A stretch of DNA of 64,000 nt from Euprymna scolopes (GCA_024364805.1 CM044511.1:1165613-1229612); one strand, 5' to 3'; shown: positions 12,576-24,569, counted from the stretch's first letter. The notes: generated by a model from the sequence alone, not told the origin. Numbers and translations: made by a program.

Positions 12576-13027
12576 AAAACTAATAGGGCACCTCGGCGAT
12601 GCCCAAGCTCCGATGAGACAAAGCAAAAGAAAGTTGCGTTTGAACATGCCTGGTATTCTTAACATATTAAAATATACCTAATGTTATATGTGTATGCTTC
12701 TACAATCGTCGGGGCTTTATAAACTTAAGTTGCTGTTTTTTTAAATTAATGTATAATATCTGAAACACTAACAACATTTTCATTCTTACATTTTTATTTA
12801 TATTTTATTTCGATAATATTTTCGTTCTGATTTTTAATATAAATCTCTTAGCTCTATTTTGTAACAAGAGAATTTCTACTCTTTACCATGTGTATTCATA
12901 ATTCCAAATCATACATTACTATACTATGAGCACAAATTTCTAGTAATCCACATAGGACATAGAAAAGAGGTTTTCTTTGTTCATTTTAATAATTGATGAT
13001 TCTATTTTTTAAATTATTGTAATCATA

Positions 13028-13045
13028 ACCATTATTATTATTATT
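13028..13045. repeat. Short (ATT)n tract
   Basis: Five to six ATT units directly left of the repeated unit that starts at about 13050. Confidence 0.8.
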
Positions 13046-13345
13046 TACTCACGAAGAGTAGTCACACTTGCCATCATCAAAGGTATCTCCTTAAGAAAAC
13101 TCTTGGTGTTCTCTGGAGTCTGAGTGAGAAAAAAGCTTCGAAGATTACAGGTATTCGCCACGGCTTCCGGTAACTTTGCAGATGAATTTGCGTTATCGAA
13201 ACTACATTTTACCAATGGTTTCTCGTTTGACATCGTCCATTGGTCTTCAATGAATTTAGGTGGCAATAAGCTTCCCAGACATCTTCGCACTCATCCATCG
13301 AATGGGCTTTCACTCCTTTTCACCCTCGACGATCCTCTTTAATAC
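13046..13345 (-). repeat. Unassigned repeat R13, copy 1, with (TAA)n at its 3' end
   Basis: Read on the minus strand, an 81-codon frame ends (..MMASVTTLRE then stop) a few bases before a (TAA)n tract. About 770 bp away a diverged copy (13815-14095) has the same layout. Shared words include GAATTTGC.TTATC.AAAC and GGT...AATAAGC.TCCC. A coding 3' end followed by (TAA)n is typical of some non-LTR retrotransposons (I-like), but I recognise no domain. It could instead be another repeat class. Confidence 0.4.
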
Positions 13346-13359
13346 TTTGATATCGTGCA

Positions 13360-13400
13360 TGTTCATCATCATCATCATCATCATCACCACCACCACCCGC
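13360..13400. repeat. (CAT)n/(CAC)n microsatellite
   Basis: About eight CAT units followed by CAC units. Confidence 0.9.
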
Positions 13401-13761
13401 AGATAATTAAATAAAAAAAAATCGTTTAATCTAAAATTATTTTACCTGCTCGGTCAGTAATTATAAAAATAAGTCTGAAAATATTCTAACGATTTTATTA
13501 CAAGTTTCGTCAGTTAACATTATCTCCATCGTTTGTAGCAGATAATTGCGTGGTTGGCTCATTTCTCCCACTCCCCATTCCTCGTCGACATCGGCTTAAA
13601 TTTATGAAAAACTTAAACTTTGCCTTTTTCACATTTTACTTTTAACCTCTTGGTGAGAGGAGGATATCCTCCTTGTTTTGTTTTTTTTTTCCTGCATTTT
13701 AGTGTTTTTGGTGTTTTTTTTCGTTCGTTATCTTACCGTTATGTTGGTATATAATTTTATT

Positions 13762-13762
13762 A

Positions 13763-13811
<49 letters not shown>

Positions 13812-13812
13812 G
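13762..13812. repeat. (TTA)n microsatellite
   Basis: About 17 TTA units at the left edge of R13 copy 2. Confidence 0.95.
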
Positions 13813-13814
13813 GC

Positions 13815-14095
13815 TCACAAGAATCTTTCACAGAGATTATCAAATATTTCTCCTTGGAAACATCCTATGTTGTTCTCGGAAGCTGAATGACCACAAGTTT
13901 ATCCAGATTTCCAGTACTCTACATTTCTTTCGATAGTATTCGTAAATGAATTTGCATTATCAAAACAGCTGCTTTTCATTGATTCCTCGTTGGCAGTGAC
14001 TATTGCTCTTCATTGGGATTTGAGTGGTAATAAGCCTCCCCAAGGCCCCAGTTCCTTTCGCTCTTATCCAGTGGCGATCTGATCAGTGTTCTATA
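13815..14095 (-). repeat. Unassigned repeat R13, copy 2
   Basis: Diverged partner of 13046-13345, again with (TAA)n at what would be its 3' end on the minus strand. The open frame of copy 1 is not preserved here. Confidence 0.4.
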
Positions 14096-14433
14096 CTCGG
14101 TCTTTCCTTCCTCATTTACTCTACTTTGCTGTTTGTCTAATTATTTTCGTGGAAGGGTGGGGGCTTCAGTGATGTTGTGATGGGGGTTAGAGAACGTATA
14201 TATATGTAGCTTCAATGTTCTCTGTTCCATGCCTCGTTTCATATTTTCCTCTGCAGCAATTTGTCTAGTCCGCGCTTGTTGCTAATATGTGTTAGATTTC
14301 ACATTCAAGGGTTTCCCTTAATATTTCAGCTGTTTTCATTATCGTTGTTTGTTGCATATTTCCAGTCATTCCTCCTTATACCAATTTCTCCCATTCTTTT
14401 GTCAAAGGTTTTCGGGATCGTTCCCAGTGTTCC

Positions 14434-14435
<2 letters not shown>

Positions 14436-14465
<30 letters not shown>

Positions 14466-14723
14466 NNNNNNNNNNNNNNNNNNNNNNNNNNNNNNNNNNN
14501 NNNNNNNNNNNNNNNNNNNNNNNNNNNNNNNNNNNNNNNNNNNNNNNNNNNNNNNNNNNNNNNNNNNNNNNNNNNNNNNNNNNNNNNNNNNNNNNNNNNN
14601 NNNNNNNNNNNNNNNNNNNNNNNNNNNNNNNNNNNNNNNNNNNNNNNNNNNNNNNNNNNNNNNNNNNNNNNNNNNNNNNNNNNNNNNNNNNNNNNNNNNN
14701 NNNNNNNNNNNNNNNNNNNNNNN

Positions 14724-14755
<32 letters not shown>

Positions 14756-14760
14756 TCATT
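14436..14760. repeat. (TTA)n and (TA)n tract around a run of Ns
   Basis: (ATT)n leads into 258 N (14466-14723), and (AT)n follows. The gap reflects unresolved simple repeat; its true length is unknown. Long open frames drawn through it are artefacts. Confidence 0.95.
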
Positions 14761-14774
14761 GAGCTCCCAGTGTA

Positions 14775-14985
14775 GCGCGGTTGTAAACTACGCTTAAATA
14801 TGATAATTTCATTTATATATATTTGGTATTTAGTATTTAAAATAGTCAACTAGCTATCGATTGTTATATCTTATATATTACATCATGTATAGTCCTGATT
14901 TCAAAAGTTTTTTTTTAATATAACTAAGGGCCGATCAGCTAGAATAGGAATTAAAACATGGTTCTCTAGCCGTATTCTTTCCTGT
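14775..14985 (+). repeat. Interspersed repeat shared with 42.6 kb
   Basis: TACGCTTAAATATGATA, then TATCGAT, CTGATTTCAAAAG and GATCAGCT...GAAT follow in the same order and spacing as at 42595-42780. No coding sequence. It may be internal sequence of a Helitron-like element, since the partner lies in one candidate. Confidence 0.45.
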
Positions 14986-14989
14986 ATGA

Positions 14990-17390
14990 ATCATCGTTAG
15001 GTGCATGAGAAATAGTTACAAATGAAGGGATTTAATTCACAAATGTATATTTGCGTATGCGTATAGATAACGAGTTTTGTCTACTTACGTTTTGCAAGTT
15101 AAATGTTTTAAACTTTTGTTCCCATAGCCGCCATTTTTATCGGCTAAAAATCAGTAAATAACAGTCCACAAGAAATGCAATCATTTGATTAGCATCACGC
15201 CGCTTCGAGACCTTGCGTCTCGAAGAAGATGCTCTTTGAAAACATGTAGACAGAAAGGTGCACACGCACACTGAGGATTATGAATTTGACTAGAGTGTGC
15301 TGTATTTTAAGTTTGTCTATTATTTCAGAGGTCACTACATCAGATGTAATAATTGTTCGTGAAAAAAATTAAAAAAGTAACATTTTTCTTTCAAGTTCTA
15401 GCTACAGATCTTCGTTTTGGGTTTTTTTTTTTAATAATATTTATGAAATCTACAATTCTATGCAGTTTTGAATTTCATCATTCTGTAATATACATATATT
15501 TTTTGAGGAGAATGAATATGTTGAAAGATCAAAGTGTGCATTAATGATAAGTCTACAAGTTACTTGGTATTCATTCATTCCATCACTCCAGACTAACTTT
15601 TTTTAATTCTATCAATTATTCGGCATTTTTTTTGTTGATAAAATGTAAAATAGATAAAAAATAGCAACTGAGCATTCACTAAGTTGTTGCCTTGGCATCC
15701 TCATCCAGAAAATACTTGACAATAATTCAAACATTAGGGCCTTCTTCGTTTACTTTATTTAAAAGAAAACTTCATTTTCATGGTACGAGTATTTTTTTAA
15801 CATTTCCTGAAAGGCAAAAAAATGGAAAATAAAACAAAGATGAACTATGTTTGTATTTATTTTTTTATTGATCGAACAATTATTCCCATGTTGCGTTTTA
15901 TTGGCACAACGTCTCGGTCAATGAACCCTCCGACAGTCGTTAGGTGTAAACCCTATGTTATTTTTTCTACTCAGGAAAAAGTTTGTTTTTTTTCACATAG
16001 GAATAACAACTTTTCAAGGCCCAAGTCAACAAAAACAACTTAGATCAGGTGAGTAACAGATGAGGCACTATGTTAGGAACACCAGCCGCTGTATTTAGAA
16101 AGACGTCGACATTTTCGGCAGTTCGTGTTTCCACCTGGCATCCACCTGTCTTGGTCCTGTCCTGCCGTTTGGTCAGGTAGGGTCCGCCGAGGGAGTGGGG
16201 CTGGCTCTGTGCAAACCCACTTTACTTTAAACGGCCCAGCAGCTATAATAATCCGTCATCCATAGAATTATCAGATAGTTGACGTCGTTCTGAAGGACGC
16301 ACCAGTTATATATAGTGTTTTGTGGGCGTCTGTATAACATGGGAGATGAATCGTTTATATTTATGTGTTTTTATTATGGCCTAGTGCATGATGCTATGCT
16401 AGTGCATATACGTGTATCTTGTGGGTCATGTGTTTTAATCGTCTAAGCAAGAGTTCATGGTTTGTGTGTGCAATTAAATACAGTACATAACGGGATCTAC
16501 AAAACTACATTTAAACACAAAAGGCGAATAACACTTATTTAGGGTTTCAACATCTGGCCAATTGGGAACATATCTGGTCCATTTTGGTGTAGTTTTGACA
16601 GGAAAGCTGCAGTGGAAATTCACCCTAAGAACGGATCCTATTTTCAGCAACTTTTTTAATTTCCCCTTTTGAAAAGTGAGAACACTTATTCCTACGTTTG
16701 ATAGGCATTGGCCCCTCACTTCCTTGTGTAATTCGGGTATTTATGATTGGTAGGATCCTCAACCTTTTTATTAGTCCCTTCTAAGGTATAAACGCCAACT
16801 AATTATCACGTATCTCAAAAATCTTTTTTGTCAGGTCATATCATATGCTACTGGTCGCATGGTCGGGTTACCGGCGACTAAACCGGTCCCCCCAGCCTGT
16901 TTGGTGAGGACGGTGGCTTGTCTCTCAGAAAGATTAAAAACAAGATATTTTTTAAGGGCTTACGAACCCTTCTTTTTGGGGGGTCAACGGCCAACTAGCA
17001 TCATGCATATATATGTGCGTGTGTGTAGGCGTGTGTGTGGGTGTGCGTGTGTTTGTGTGTGTGGGGGGTGCCTATAAGCATCGGTCGCATGCGTTGTGTG
17101 ATTGTTTATAACTAAATGTTTATAATAGAAAGTTTCCTTGGATCTGTGTATGTATATGTTGTTGGGTGTCTGTAAATATACAGGTGCATCTGTGCATTTA
17201 TGCGGGTTATTAGAGGCTTTTAATATGCGTATATGTGTTTATATATATGTGTACATAAGCGTATGCTGGTTGGGGCATGGATACGGATGTGCTGTTCTGT
17301 GTGTTTATGAATATAGGTGGTTGCAGGTATACGCATATACATACGCGTGTATGTATATTTGTGTGTGTGCGCGCGATCGGTTCAATAACG
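14990..17390. other. No supported gene; TG-rich right part
   Basis: AT-rich to about 16100, then patches of more balanced composition (16130-16230 and 16855-16990). The sequence is TG-rich with TATG/TGTG repeats at 17005-17370. An 81-codon minus frame at 16474-16719 has no recognisable domain. The region near 16860-17390 may belong to an upstream repeat or to the 5' leader of the LINE that follows. Confidence 0.5.
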
Positions 17391-17783
17391 CGATCCAGTG
17401 AATCTCTTGGTCTGTCATCCAGTCCCACTGCGGAACCGATCACCCAAGGTCTTGATAGATGTACGGAAGTGTAGCTATCAGTCAAGACTCTGTGCTGGCG
17501 TCCAGGCGGACGCCATTGAAAACTGAACTTTAGGCTAAAAGTGCAGGGATCTATGGGAAGCTCAACCCAGACAGAAAAAAAACAGAAACTGTGACGCTGT
17601 TAAGGCACTTTGAGAAAGTTGATAACACTCATTCTGGCTAGTCACTGCGACCAATTAGCTGCCTACTCATCTTGGGCAATCCTTGCCAGTCTGGCGTACC
17701 CAATTCGAGGAAAGGGGTGAAATGGCAACTGACAAAACCCACTTCATCCTTAAACTATCTTGTCAACAAATCCCTTACGAACC

Positions 17784-18451
17784 ATGAAACGAAAGCAGAA
17801 AAATAACTCATACTGGCAGGGCGTCGCCCAGGATAATAAGGCCCACAATACACCCAACTTCAAGTTTGCATCGTGGAACATACGAACGATGCTTGACAGA
17901 TCTGATACGGCAAGACCAAAAAGAAGAAGTGCTAATATATCGTGGGAATTAGAAAAATATGACATCGATATTGCTGCCCTGAGTGAAGTCAGGTTCAAAG
18001 AGAGCGGTTCCATTAGAGAGTCCGGCTACACCATTTATTGGAGTGGTAAGGCCTGTAGTGAGAGAAGCGGGTCCGGTGTCGGACTAGGCATCAAAAATGA
18101 GCTTGTGACGAAACTGATAGAAGTGGTCCATATGATAAATGGCAGGCTGATGTCAAATCAAATGAGGTTTTCCTCCTTTCACTTTGCAATGAGCATCAGC
18201 TTTGCATCAGTATCATCTTCTTTAAAAACAAACCTGTTCACAGGAACAACTGGATGCACTCTAGAAGTAAACATTGGCACTTCATTGACTTCGTCATCAC
18301 TCGTAAACGTGACCTCCTAGATATCCTGGACACGAGAGCAATGAGGGGATCAAACTGCAAAACTGACCATATTATGATCCGGACACAAGCGAGATTCAAA
18401 CTGAGACGTAAAATAAAGATAAAGAACCACCCGCAAAGAAGCTGGATGTAA
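17784..18451 (+). pseudogene. AP endonuclease domain of the RTE-like LINE, internally deleted
   Basis: Exonuclease-endonuclease-phosphatase fold remnant. It contains FKFASWNIRTM (17859-17891; the Asn of WNxR binds metal in the family), IAALSEVRFKESG (about 17970-18008; Glu is catalytic), GYTIYWSG and GVGLGIKN. After about 18165 the frame changes. The downstream half resumes with MHSRSKHWHFIDFVITRKRD (18254 on) and KTDHIMI (about 18358-18378), the end of the domain. The segment that should carry the GDFNA motif, roughly 80-100 codons, is missing, so the nuclease cannot be functional. In intact elements it nicks target DNA to prime reverse transcription. Confidence 0.8.
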
Positions 18452-20631
18452 ACGTCTTCAAACGTCAACATGCAAGAAAAGAGCTGGTTAATGCTCTCAA
18501 GGAGAGACTTGCTAAACCAACCAGAAATGTAAACTCAGATTGGCTGTCCTTCAAAGAAACTGTTTATGAAACATCCAAAGAGTGCCTCAGACTGGTCGGG
18601 AAACGCCATAAGGACTGGTTCGAAGAGAATCGCGAAGAAATCAAGAAACTTCTCAACCAGAGACACGCTGCAAGACGTTTAATATTGTTCAGGAATACTA
18701 GATACATAAATGCAAAGTACGCTAAGGCAAATCGCAAGCTTCAGAGCAGATGTAGGGAACTTAAGAACAGTTGGTAAATGGCTAAGGCTGCTGACCTACA
18801 GATTCTGGCTGAAACCAATGCCATGAAGGGTTTCTATGGGAGTATGAAAACAGTCTGGGGTCCAAATGTGAGCCATCTCGATCAACTATTTGCAAGAGAC
18901 AATTCCACTCTCCTCACTGACAAATGCGAGCATCTAAAACGATGAACTGAACATTTCAAAACATTGCTAAACGAGACGCCAGACATTGATGAACGAACAC
19001 TTATCATCCTGGAGCAGTTCCCGACACAGCACTGGATGGACAGATGCCTTGACTCAGATAAAATCTGCAAAGCAGTGCTGATGTTACAGGACGGCAAATC
19101 AGCTGGGTCTGACGGCATATACCCTGTATACCCTGAGATTATCAAGCGAGGAGGACAAAAACTACTTAGCACTCACTGCACAATCATACAGAGTGCCTGG
19201 ACCACTGCAACTGTCCCTCAAGATTGGAAAGACGCACAGCTAGTGACCATATTCAAAAAGCGAGATCGCAGGCGTTGCGGTAACTACAGGGGTATATCAC
19301 TTCTTTCAGTACCTGGGAAAGTGTTCGCCCGTGTTCTCTTGAACCGGCTTACAGTGCACGCTAAAACCTTGCTACCTAAGGCACAATGTTGATTCCGTGG
19401 AAACAGAGGCACAGCGGATATGATCTTCTCACTCAAATAGATCCAGGAAAAGTGTATGGAGCAAAATATGGGGCTGTACATGATCTTTGTGGATTTTACA
19501 AAGGCTTTCGACACGGTGGGTCGAAGCACTATTTGGGAAGTCTTGCTGAAGCTTGGCTTTCCTGAACACTTCACCAGCCTTGTCAGAGCCCTTCATTCAG
19601 GCATGAAAGCCACATTTAAGCTGAAAGGCGAGCTCTCCGATCCGTTCGACGTGCGGGCTGGGGTCAGACAGGGCTGCGTTCTCGCTCCACTCCACCTGCC
19701 AGTTGTGCTTCGAAATGCCTTTTGTGATAAGGGTGTTTTTATACGATCTAGGCCGGGAGCAGACCTTTTCAATATCAATGCATACAAATCCGCAAATAGA
19801 ACAACAAAGATACTCGTACGGTAGTTCATGTTTGCTGATGACACGGCATATGTAGCGTATTGTCACGAGGATGCTCAGAACATAATAACTCGCTTCGCAG
19901 GATCAGCCAAGGCTTCGGATTGAAGATTAGCATCAAGGAAACCAAGATGATGTACCAACCATCCCCTGGATCACCAGCAACAAGCCAGTCAATTAAGATT
20001 CAAGACCAGGAGCTTTACAATGCCAGCAAATTCAAATACCTAGGGACCATGGTTATAAACAACAACAAAATGGACGAGGAGATTTCTACAAGAATGGCTA
20101 ACGCCTCCATATCCTATGGAAAACTGAAAGAGAAGGGCTGGCAAAATAAAGACCTGACTTTCAGAACTAAATGCTCGGTGTACCACGCTCGTCTTCTCGT
20201 CACTCTTATACGGTGCAGAAACTTGGCCAGTGTACACACTGGTAGCCCACAAGCTCAACACCTACATGATGAGACACATCCGGCGGATTTTCAATGTAAA
20301 GTGGTATGACTTTGTCAGTAACAGGGAAATCGTATCACAATCCAACCCCCTAGGCATGTATGACCTGCTCATCCGGAAACATCTGAGATGGGCCTGCCAC
20401 GTAAACAGAATGGAAAACTCTCGACTATCAAAACAGATACTGTTTTCACAACTGGAGTATGGGATACGAGGAATAGCCAGACTGAAGCTCAGGTTTCGCG
20501 ACACCGTCAACCGAAATCTAAAGGACAAGTTGATCCCTACAGAAAGCTGGCAGACCCTCAGTCGCGGCCGTGAAACGTGGAGAATAATGGTTCACAGGAA
20601 GTCGTATTCGGACACGAAGGAGAGCACATGA
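18445..20631 (+). pseudogene. Reverse transcriptase region of the RTE-like LINE, broken
   Basis: In order: a basic linker (KRQHARKELVNALKERL, about 18459-18510), SAGSDGIYPVYPEI (about 19099), YRGISLLSVPGKVFARVLL (about 19282-19340), FRGNRGTADMIF (about 19390), FVDFTKAFDTVGR (about 19488; carries the first catalytic Asp), AGVRQGCVLAP (about 19660), FMFADDTAYVAY (about 19828; the FADD catalytic pair is preserved) and a C-terminal HLRWACHVNRMENSRL (about 20378). Stops fall near 18775, 18942, 19387, 19437 and 19821, and frames shift around 19700-19800, 19920 and 20200. All catalytic boxes can be read, but no continuous protein remains. Confidence 0.85.
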
Positions 20632-20659
20632 TGATCTAAAAAATATCATTCCCCGCTCA

Positions 20660-21805
20660 AAATGACGTTATCAGTATATGCCACTAAGATAATCACCTGG
20701 TGCTTTACATGTAACCAGTTCTAAGTTGCCTACTAGATTGTTATGATCAGTTCTTCATGTTTACATTCCTAAATTAATGTAAGTAAATATTTATTCTAAA
20801 CATTTTAATTATTCTAAAACATATTTTAGCTGGTAAATATTTTAGCTTGAAAAATCATAATAACCTTCGACGTTGTCTGATCAATATCTAATATATAGAT
20901 TTAAGAGTATTCCATTATTTATTTGGATGTGGATATTCTAAATAAATACATTTCTGTTGTACAGTTTTAATCTCGTGAAATTCCAGAATATAATATTCTT
21001 GCTTTAAGCTTGAGATAATGTTTGTCTTTTCCTCAATTTGTATATTTTTCAAACTCCATCCTATCCAGTCTCTCTGCTTGAAACTTTCAAAGTAGGTGGA
21101 CACCGCGTTTTACTTTTTTTTGTTTTGTATTTTCAATAGCCCTACCCTTAAATCACAATTCGTCGATTTTTTCTATACAAAATTAATTCAATACGACAAA
21201 ATCCAAAACTAAACATAAGTTAATTTAGAATATTTATTTACTTATATATAATTGATAGATGGATCTAATTTAGAAAGTAAAAAATATAAATATATTGAAA
21301 TAAATGTTTCCAATTGTCATTTCCATTAATTTAGAAATATTGATATCGAAAAACTGTCAAGCTATATTAAATTATGATTATTAAATTTCAAATTCAGGAC
21401 AAAATCAACCCGTCATTCTTAAGTGCTATTTTAATCCCATATGTTATAATCTTAAAGCAATTTAAAAAAAATAGTTTGATTTTGTTTAATATTTAAAGTT
21501 TACTATTTCATATCTTACATATAATCTTTACAAAAAATAATATATAATAAATATTTTCTTTCGTACATACAAATTTATATTTAATAATTATTTTCTTTCT
21601 TAATTGCAGTTCATGTACTTTTTTAAAATAAAACACTTTTTTAGTTTGTTTGCATTTTATTAAGCTTACAAATGTGTCAGATCATTTTGACTGACCCTGT
21701 ACATATCTAAATATAAATAGATAATTGCTTTTTCTTTTTATATTGAGCACAATTATATAACCTCGTTAAATTTAAAGCATTTCACCTGTGAATACACTAT
21801 CCTGG
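20660..21805. other. Strongly AT-rich, no supported feature
   Basis: No open frame with a domain, no RNA gene, and no repeat that I could match in the window. Confidence 0.6.
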
Positions 21806-21806
21806 G

Positions 21807-21810
<4 letters not shown>

Positions 21811-21861
<51 letters not shown>
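21811..21861. repeat. (TA)n microsatellite
   Basis: About 25 TA units directly beside a tRNA-like SINE. Confidence 0.95.
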
Positions 21862-21865
<4 letters not shown>

Positions 21866-21884
21866 ATCCACATACAGTAATATT

Positions 21885-22010
21885 TTGCTGTTTCACAGCT
21901 CATCAGTGCTAGACAAGCAGCTACCTCAAGCCTAGATCGAAACCCGATCGCCCAAACGACAGCCGGGACTTCTAACCGTTGCACTATACGGTTGCTTCAC
22001 TGTGGACGGT
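21885..22010 (-). repeat. tRNA-derived SINE or tRNA pseudogene
   Basis: On the minus strand TATAGTGCAACGGTTAGAAG (about 21969-21988) resembles a pol III A box. About 20-40 bp on, GGGTTTCGATCTAGG (21933-21947) resembles a B box. The spacing fits a tRNA of about 70 nt. The stem pairing is poor, so a working tRNA is unlikely. The neighbouring TA repeat could be the SINE tail. Confidence 0.5.
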
Positions 22011-22169
22011 GAATTAACAATGTTTTGACTTTGTCCAAACACCTAAGTTCAATTTGTTTAGACAAAGAGCATCGATTCATACGATAATGATTTTGTTTTT
22101 ATATCACTTCCCAATATGCTCAACCCAAGATAGGGATCATTATAATAGAAAAATATATCTACTACAAAA

Positions 22170-22620
22170 TATATATTTTTTTAAATTATACTCAAATGCT
22201 TAGCTACGTAATGTACTTAAACGAATCCAATAAATATTGGTAATTTCATTTCTATTAATTAGCCGATGTGTAACGTTGTCCGACTATCAACACGTTGCAG
22301 CCTCAGGTGCAGTGCAGACAAAAAATAGAAACGCGGTTCAACTCGTTTTATTTTACTGTACAGCATTTATTTCCTTATTCCCTGTGACCGCTGTGAGGCT
22401 CTCAGGTGATAATCTTCTTGAACGTCATCCACACCTCTCTAACGAGATCGTCTACTGGAACAAGTCCTCGTGTTTATAGTCTTTTATTACTTGCCGTGAT
22501 GTCATTTCTTTTACGGTTCTGTCATTTGCCCATAGCGGTGTGCGCTATATTTCAGATATACTTCTTAAGAAAACTATATACATATTCATGACCAATGGAA
22601 TTTGTGAACTTAATTACTTA
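22170..22620 (+). repeat. Paralogous repeat with a ~290-bp extra segment
   Basis: ATTTCTATTAATTAGCCGATG (22247 on) and CATATTCATGA...TGGAATTTGT (22577-22605) match 25950-26015, where they are adjacent. Here they are separated by about 290 bp (22270-22558) of GC-richer sequence. See the finding on this pair. Confidence 0.5.
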
Positions 22621-22831
22621 TTGTTTTATTTCTTTTAATAAATGAAGTGATCTAGTTGCGTTTAAAAAAATTTTACTGTTAAACTACATATAAAAAGAGT
22701 CAATCTAGCTACAGAAAAACCTTGTCATGTTTGTGTAGTCATCATGTAAAATATTTAGCTTACAATGGACACTATTATATAACCTCGTCCAATGAGATGC
22801 TTTTCATATATATTTAACATGGAATATATCT

Positions 22832-23191
22832 ATATATCTATAAAAATGAACGTGTGTGTGTGTGTGTGTATGTGTGTGTGTGTCTGTGCGCATTTCCATA
22901 CGCAATAGCTCTGTCAATTTTCAGTCTACGTACTCGAAATTTGAAATACAGGGTATTGAGATTTTGGAAAATCGATGTAATCCGGTTCCGGCCAGAAATG
23001 TCGCTGTTAAAAGAGTCAAGGTTCAACAGTTTGACCTTTACTAAACTCCTCCGACAATTTTGGGTCTAAACACTTGACATTTTAGATATTGGTTTCTTGA
23101 CCATGGATCTAACTAAATAACTTGATTTGCTCCCAAAACAATAAATATTAAGGGGTCATAATAGTGGTCAAAGTTAAAAAGAATTACCGTT

Positions 23192-23225
<34 letters not shown>

Positions 23226-23262
23226 CAGCATACACTTAAAAACACCCGGGCTGAAATGCTAG
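22832..23262 (+). mobile_element. Helitron-like unit 1 of 3 (non-autonomous)
   Basis: It begins TATCTATAAAAATGAACGTG followed by (TG)n, and carries a body with CGCAATAGCTCTGTCAATTT and CTCCTCCGACAATTTTGGGT. After a poly-T run (23192-23222) it ends ACACCCGGGCTGAAATGCTA GT. A GC-rich hairpin-like stretch just before a CTAGT end is what Helitrons and Helentrons have. No Rep/helicase coding sequence is present. The identity is inferred from the termini only; a different class of tandem repeat is possible. Confidence 0.55.
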
Positions 23263-24569
23263 TATATCTATAAAAGTGAATGTGTCTGTGTGTGTGTCTG
23301 TCTGTCTGTGTGCCTGTGTATATTTTAATTCGCAATAACTCTGTTAATTTTCAGACTACAGACACGAAATTTCATATACAGCGTACTGAGATTTGTGAAA
23401 ATGTATGCGATCGGGTTTCGGACAGGAATTTGGCGGTTAAAGGGTCAAAGTTCAACGATTTGACTTTTGAGAACTTTAGTAAACTCCTCCGACAATTTTG
23501 GGTCAAAACACTTGAAATTTTAGATATAGGTTCCTTGGACATGGATCTAACTTAATAACTTTATATGATCCCAAAACAACACATATAAAGGGGGCATAAT
23601 AGTGTTACATGAAAAGGGCTGTCCCCTTTTCATGTAAGTATAAAAATAGAGAGATTACTTAAAATGAAAATAAATGAGAGAAAGCAGAAATCGAACCTTG
23701 GATATAAGTTTTTAAGAACAATAGTTTTAAATGGAATGTCCAGTAAATTGCTAATTCTGATGAAATAACAAATAGATAAACTATTCAATTGTTAGAAAGA
23801 ATATGGATAATAAAAAATGGGTTAAATAAATTAGATATGTAGGTTAAATTCCTTTGTGAAAATAAAGAAAAATAGGTTATTGAAAAATCAGAATGTTCGG
23901 GAAACGTGCGACTCGCGCATGTTATTGCACGTGAGTTTGGTCACGTTGGCCGGACATGCATGGATTTCTCAATATAGGAAGTGCGAGTTAGTTAGATAGT
24001 TAGTCAGTGAGAAACTCAGAGAGGGTCTGGGAATTCGAACGTCTAGGAAGCGAGACGGTGATTTGAAACTAAAATGTGAAGCTTTGAATTCTTTATGAGA
24101 AAACCACGGCCGGTCGTGAAGAAATAACCCTTCATATGTTTGATAAGCTTGTCTGTGTGTGTGATTCTTACAAAAAGGTAAAGTGAATTGTTATTATATG
24201 TCTGTGTTATAAAATGTCGTGACATACACATCTCATATCCACAATGTGAATCTACATCTCATATCTACACTGAACACTCTCTCCTCACTCTAAGAGCTTC
24301 ACATAGCAACACATCTATTAACCTAAGAATGAACATATTTTTAATATATATGAATCGTTATAACACGAACACGGAACGAACAACCTCTCACAACATCCCT
24401 CTCTCTCAACAACATCACTTGTAATAAGAATCTCTCTCCTCTAAGACTCTCTCACTGAAACCCCTATATAACAATAGGTGTCAAATTTAAAATAAAATTG
24501 ACCGTTTTTTTTTGTTTTGCTCAACAAACACCTCCAAACACCCAGGTAACACCGGGCACACATGCTAAT
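23263..24569 (+). mobile_element. Helitron-like unit 2 of 3, split by a solo LTR
   Basis: It starts exactly where unit 1 ends (ATATCTATAAAAGTGAATG). The body matches unit 1 to about 23602 and resumes at about 24478. The end reads CACCCAGGTAACACCGGGCA and then CATGCTAAT. Without the LTR the unit would be about 430 bp, like its neighbours. Confidence 0.55.
23603..24473. mobile_element. Solo LTR (fossil LTR retrotransposon)
   Basis: An 871-bp insertion that begins TGTTA and ends TAACA (TG...CA rule). It is flanked on both sides by ATAG (23599-23602 and 24474-24477), a 4-bp target duplication. The Helitron-like unit it interrupts gives the empty-site sequence. The first 35 bp form a hairpin (ATGAAAAGGG / CCCTTTTCAT). 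No internal coding region is present, as expected after recombination between two LTRs. Ty3/Gypsy is the likeliest family by duplication length, but this is inference. It is younger than the unit it split. Confidence 0.7.

Larger units (their letters stand above)
17395..20655 (+). mobile_element. RTE-like non-LTR retrotransposon (LINE-2 family here), nearly full length
   Basis: An APE-type LINE of about 3.2 kb with one coding region. It has a GC-richer 5' leader (about 17395-17760), an endonuclease, a linker, a reverse transcriptase, and a C-terminal region with a HLRWACHVNRM motif, which I know from RTE-like elements. It ends near GAGAGCACATGATGATCTAA, a short microsatellite-like 3' end rather than a long poly-A. 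Codon and base composition are clearly less AT-rich than the flanks. An internal deletion and several stops and frameshifts make it inactive. The clade name is from remembered motifs and could be a related group. Confidence 0.8.

Noticed and set aside
14261-14849. Long open frames through the first run of Ns
   Set aside because: They are created by unknown bases and flanking (ATT)n/(AT)n.
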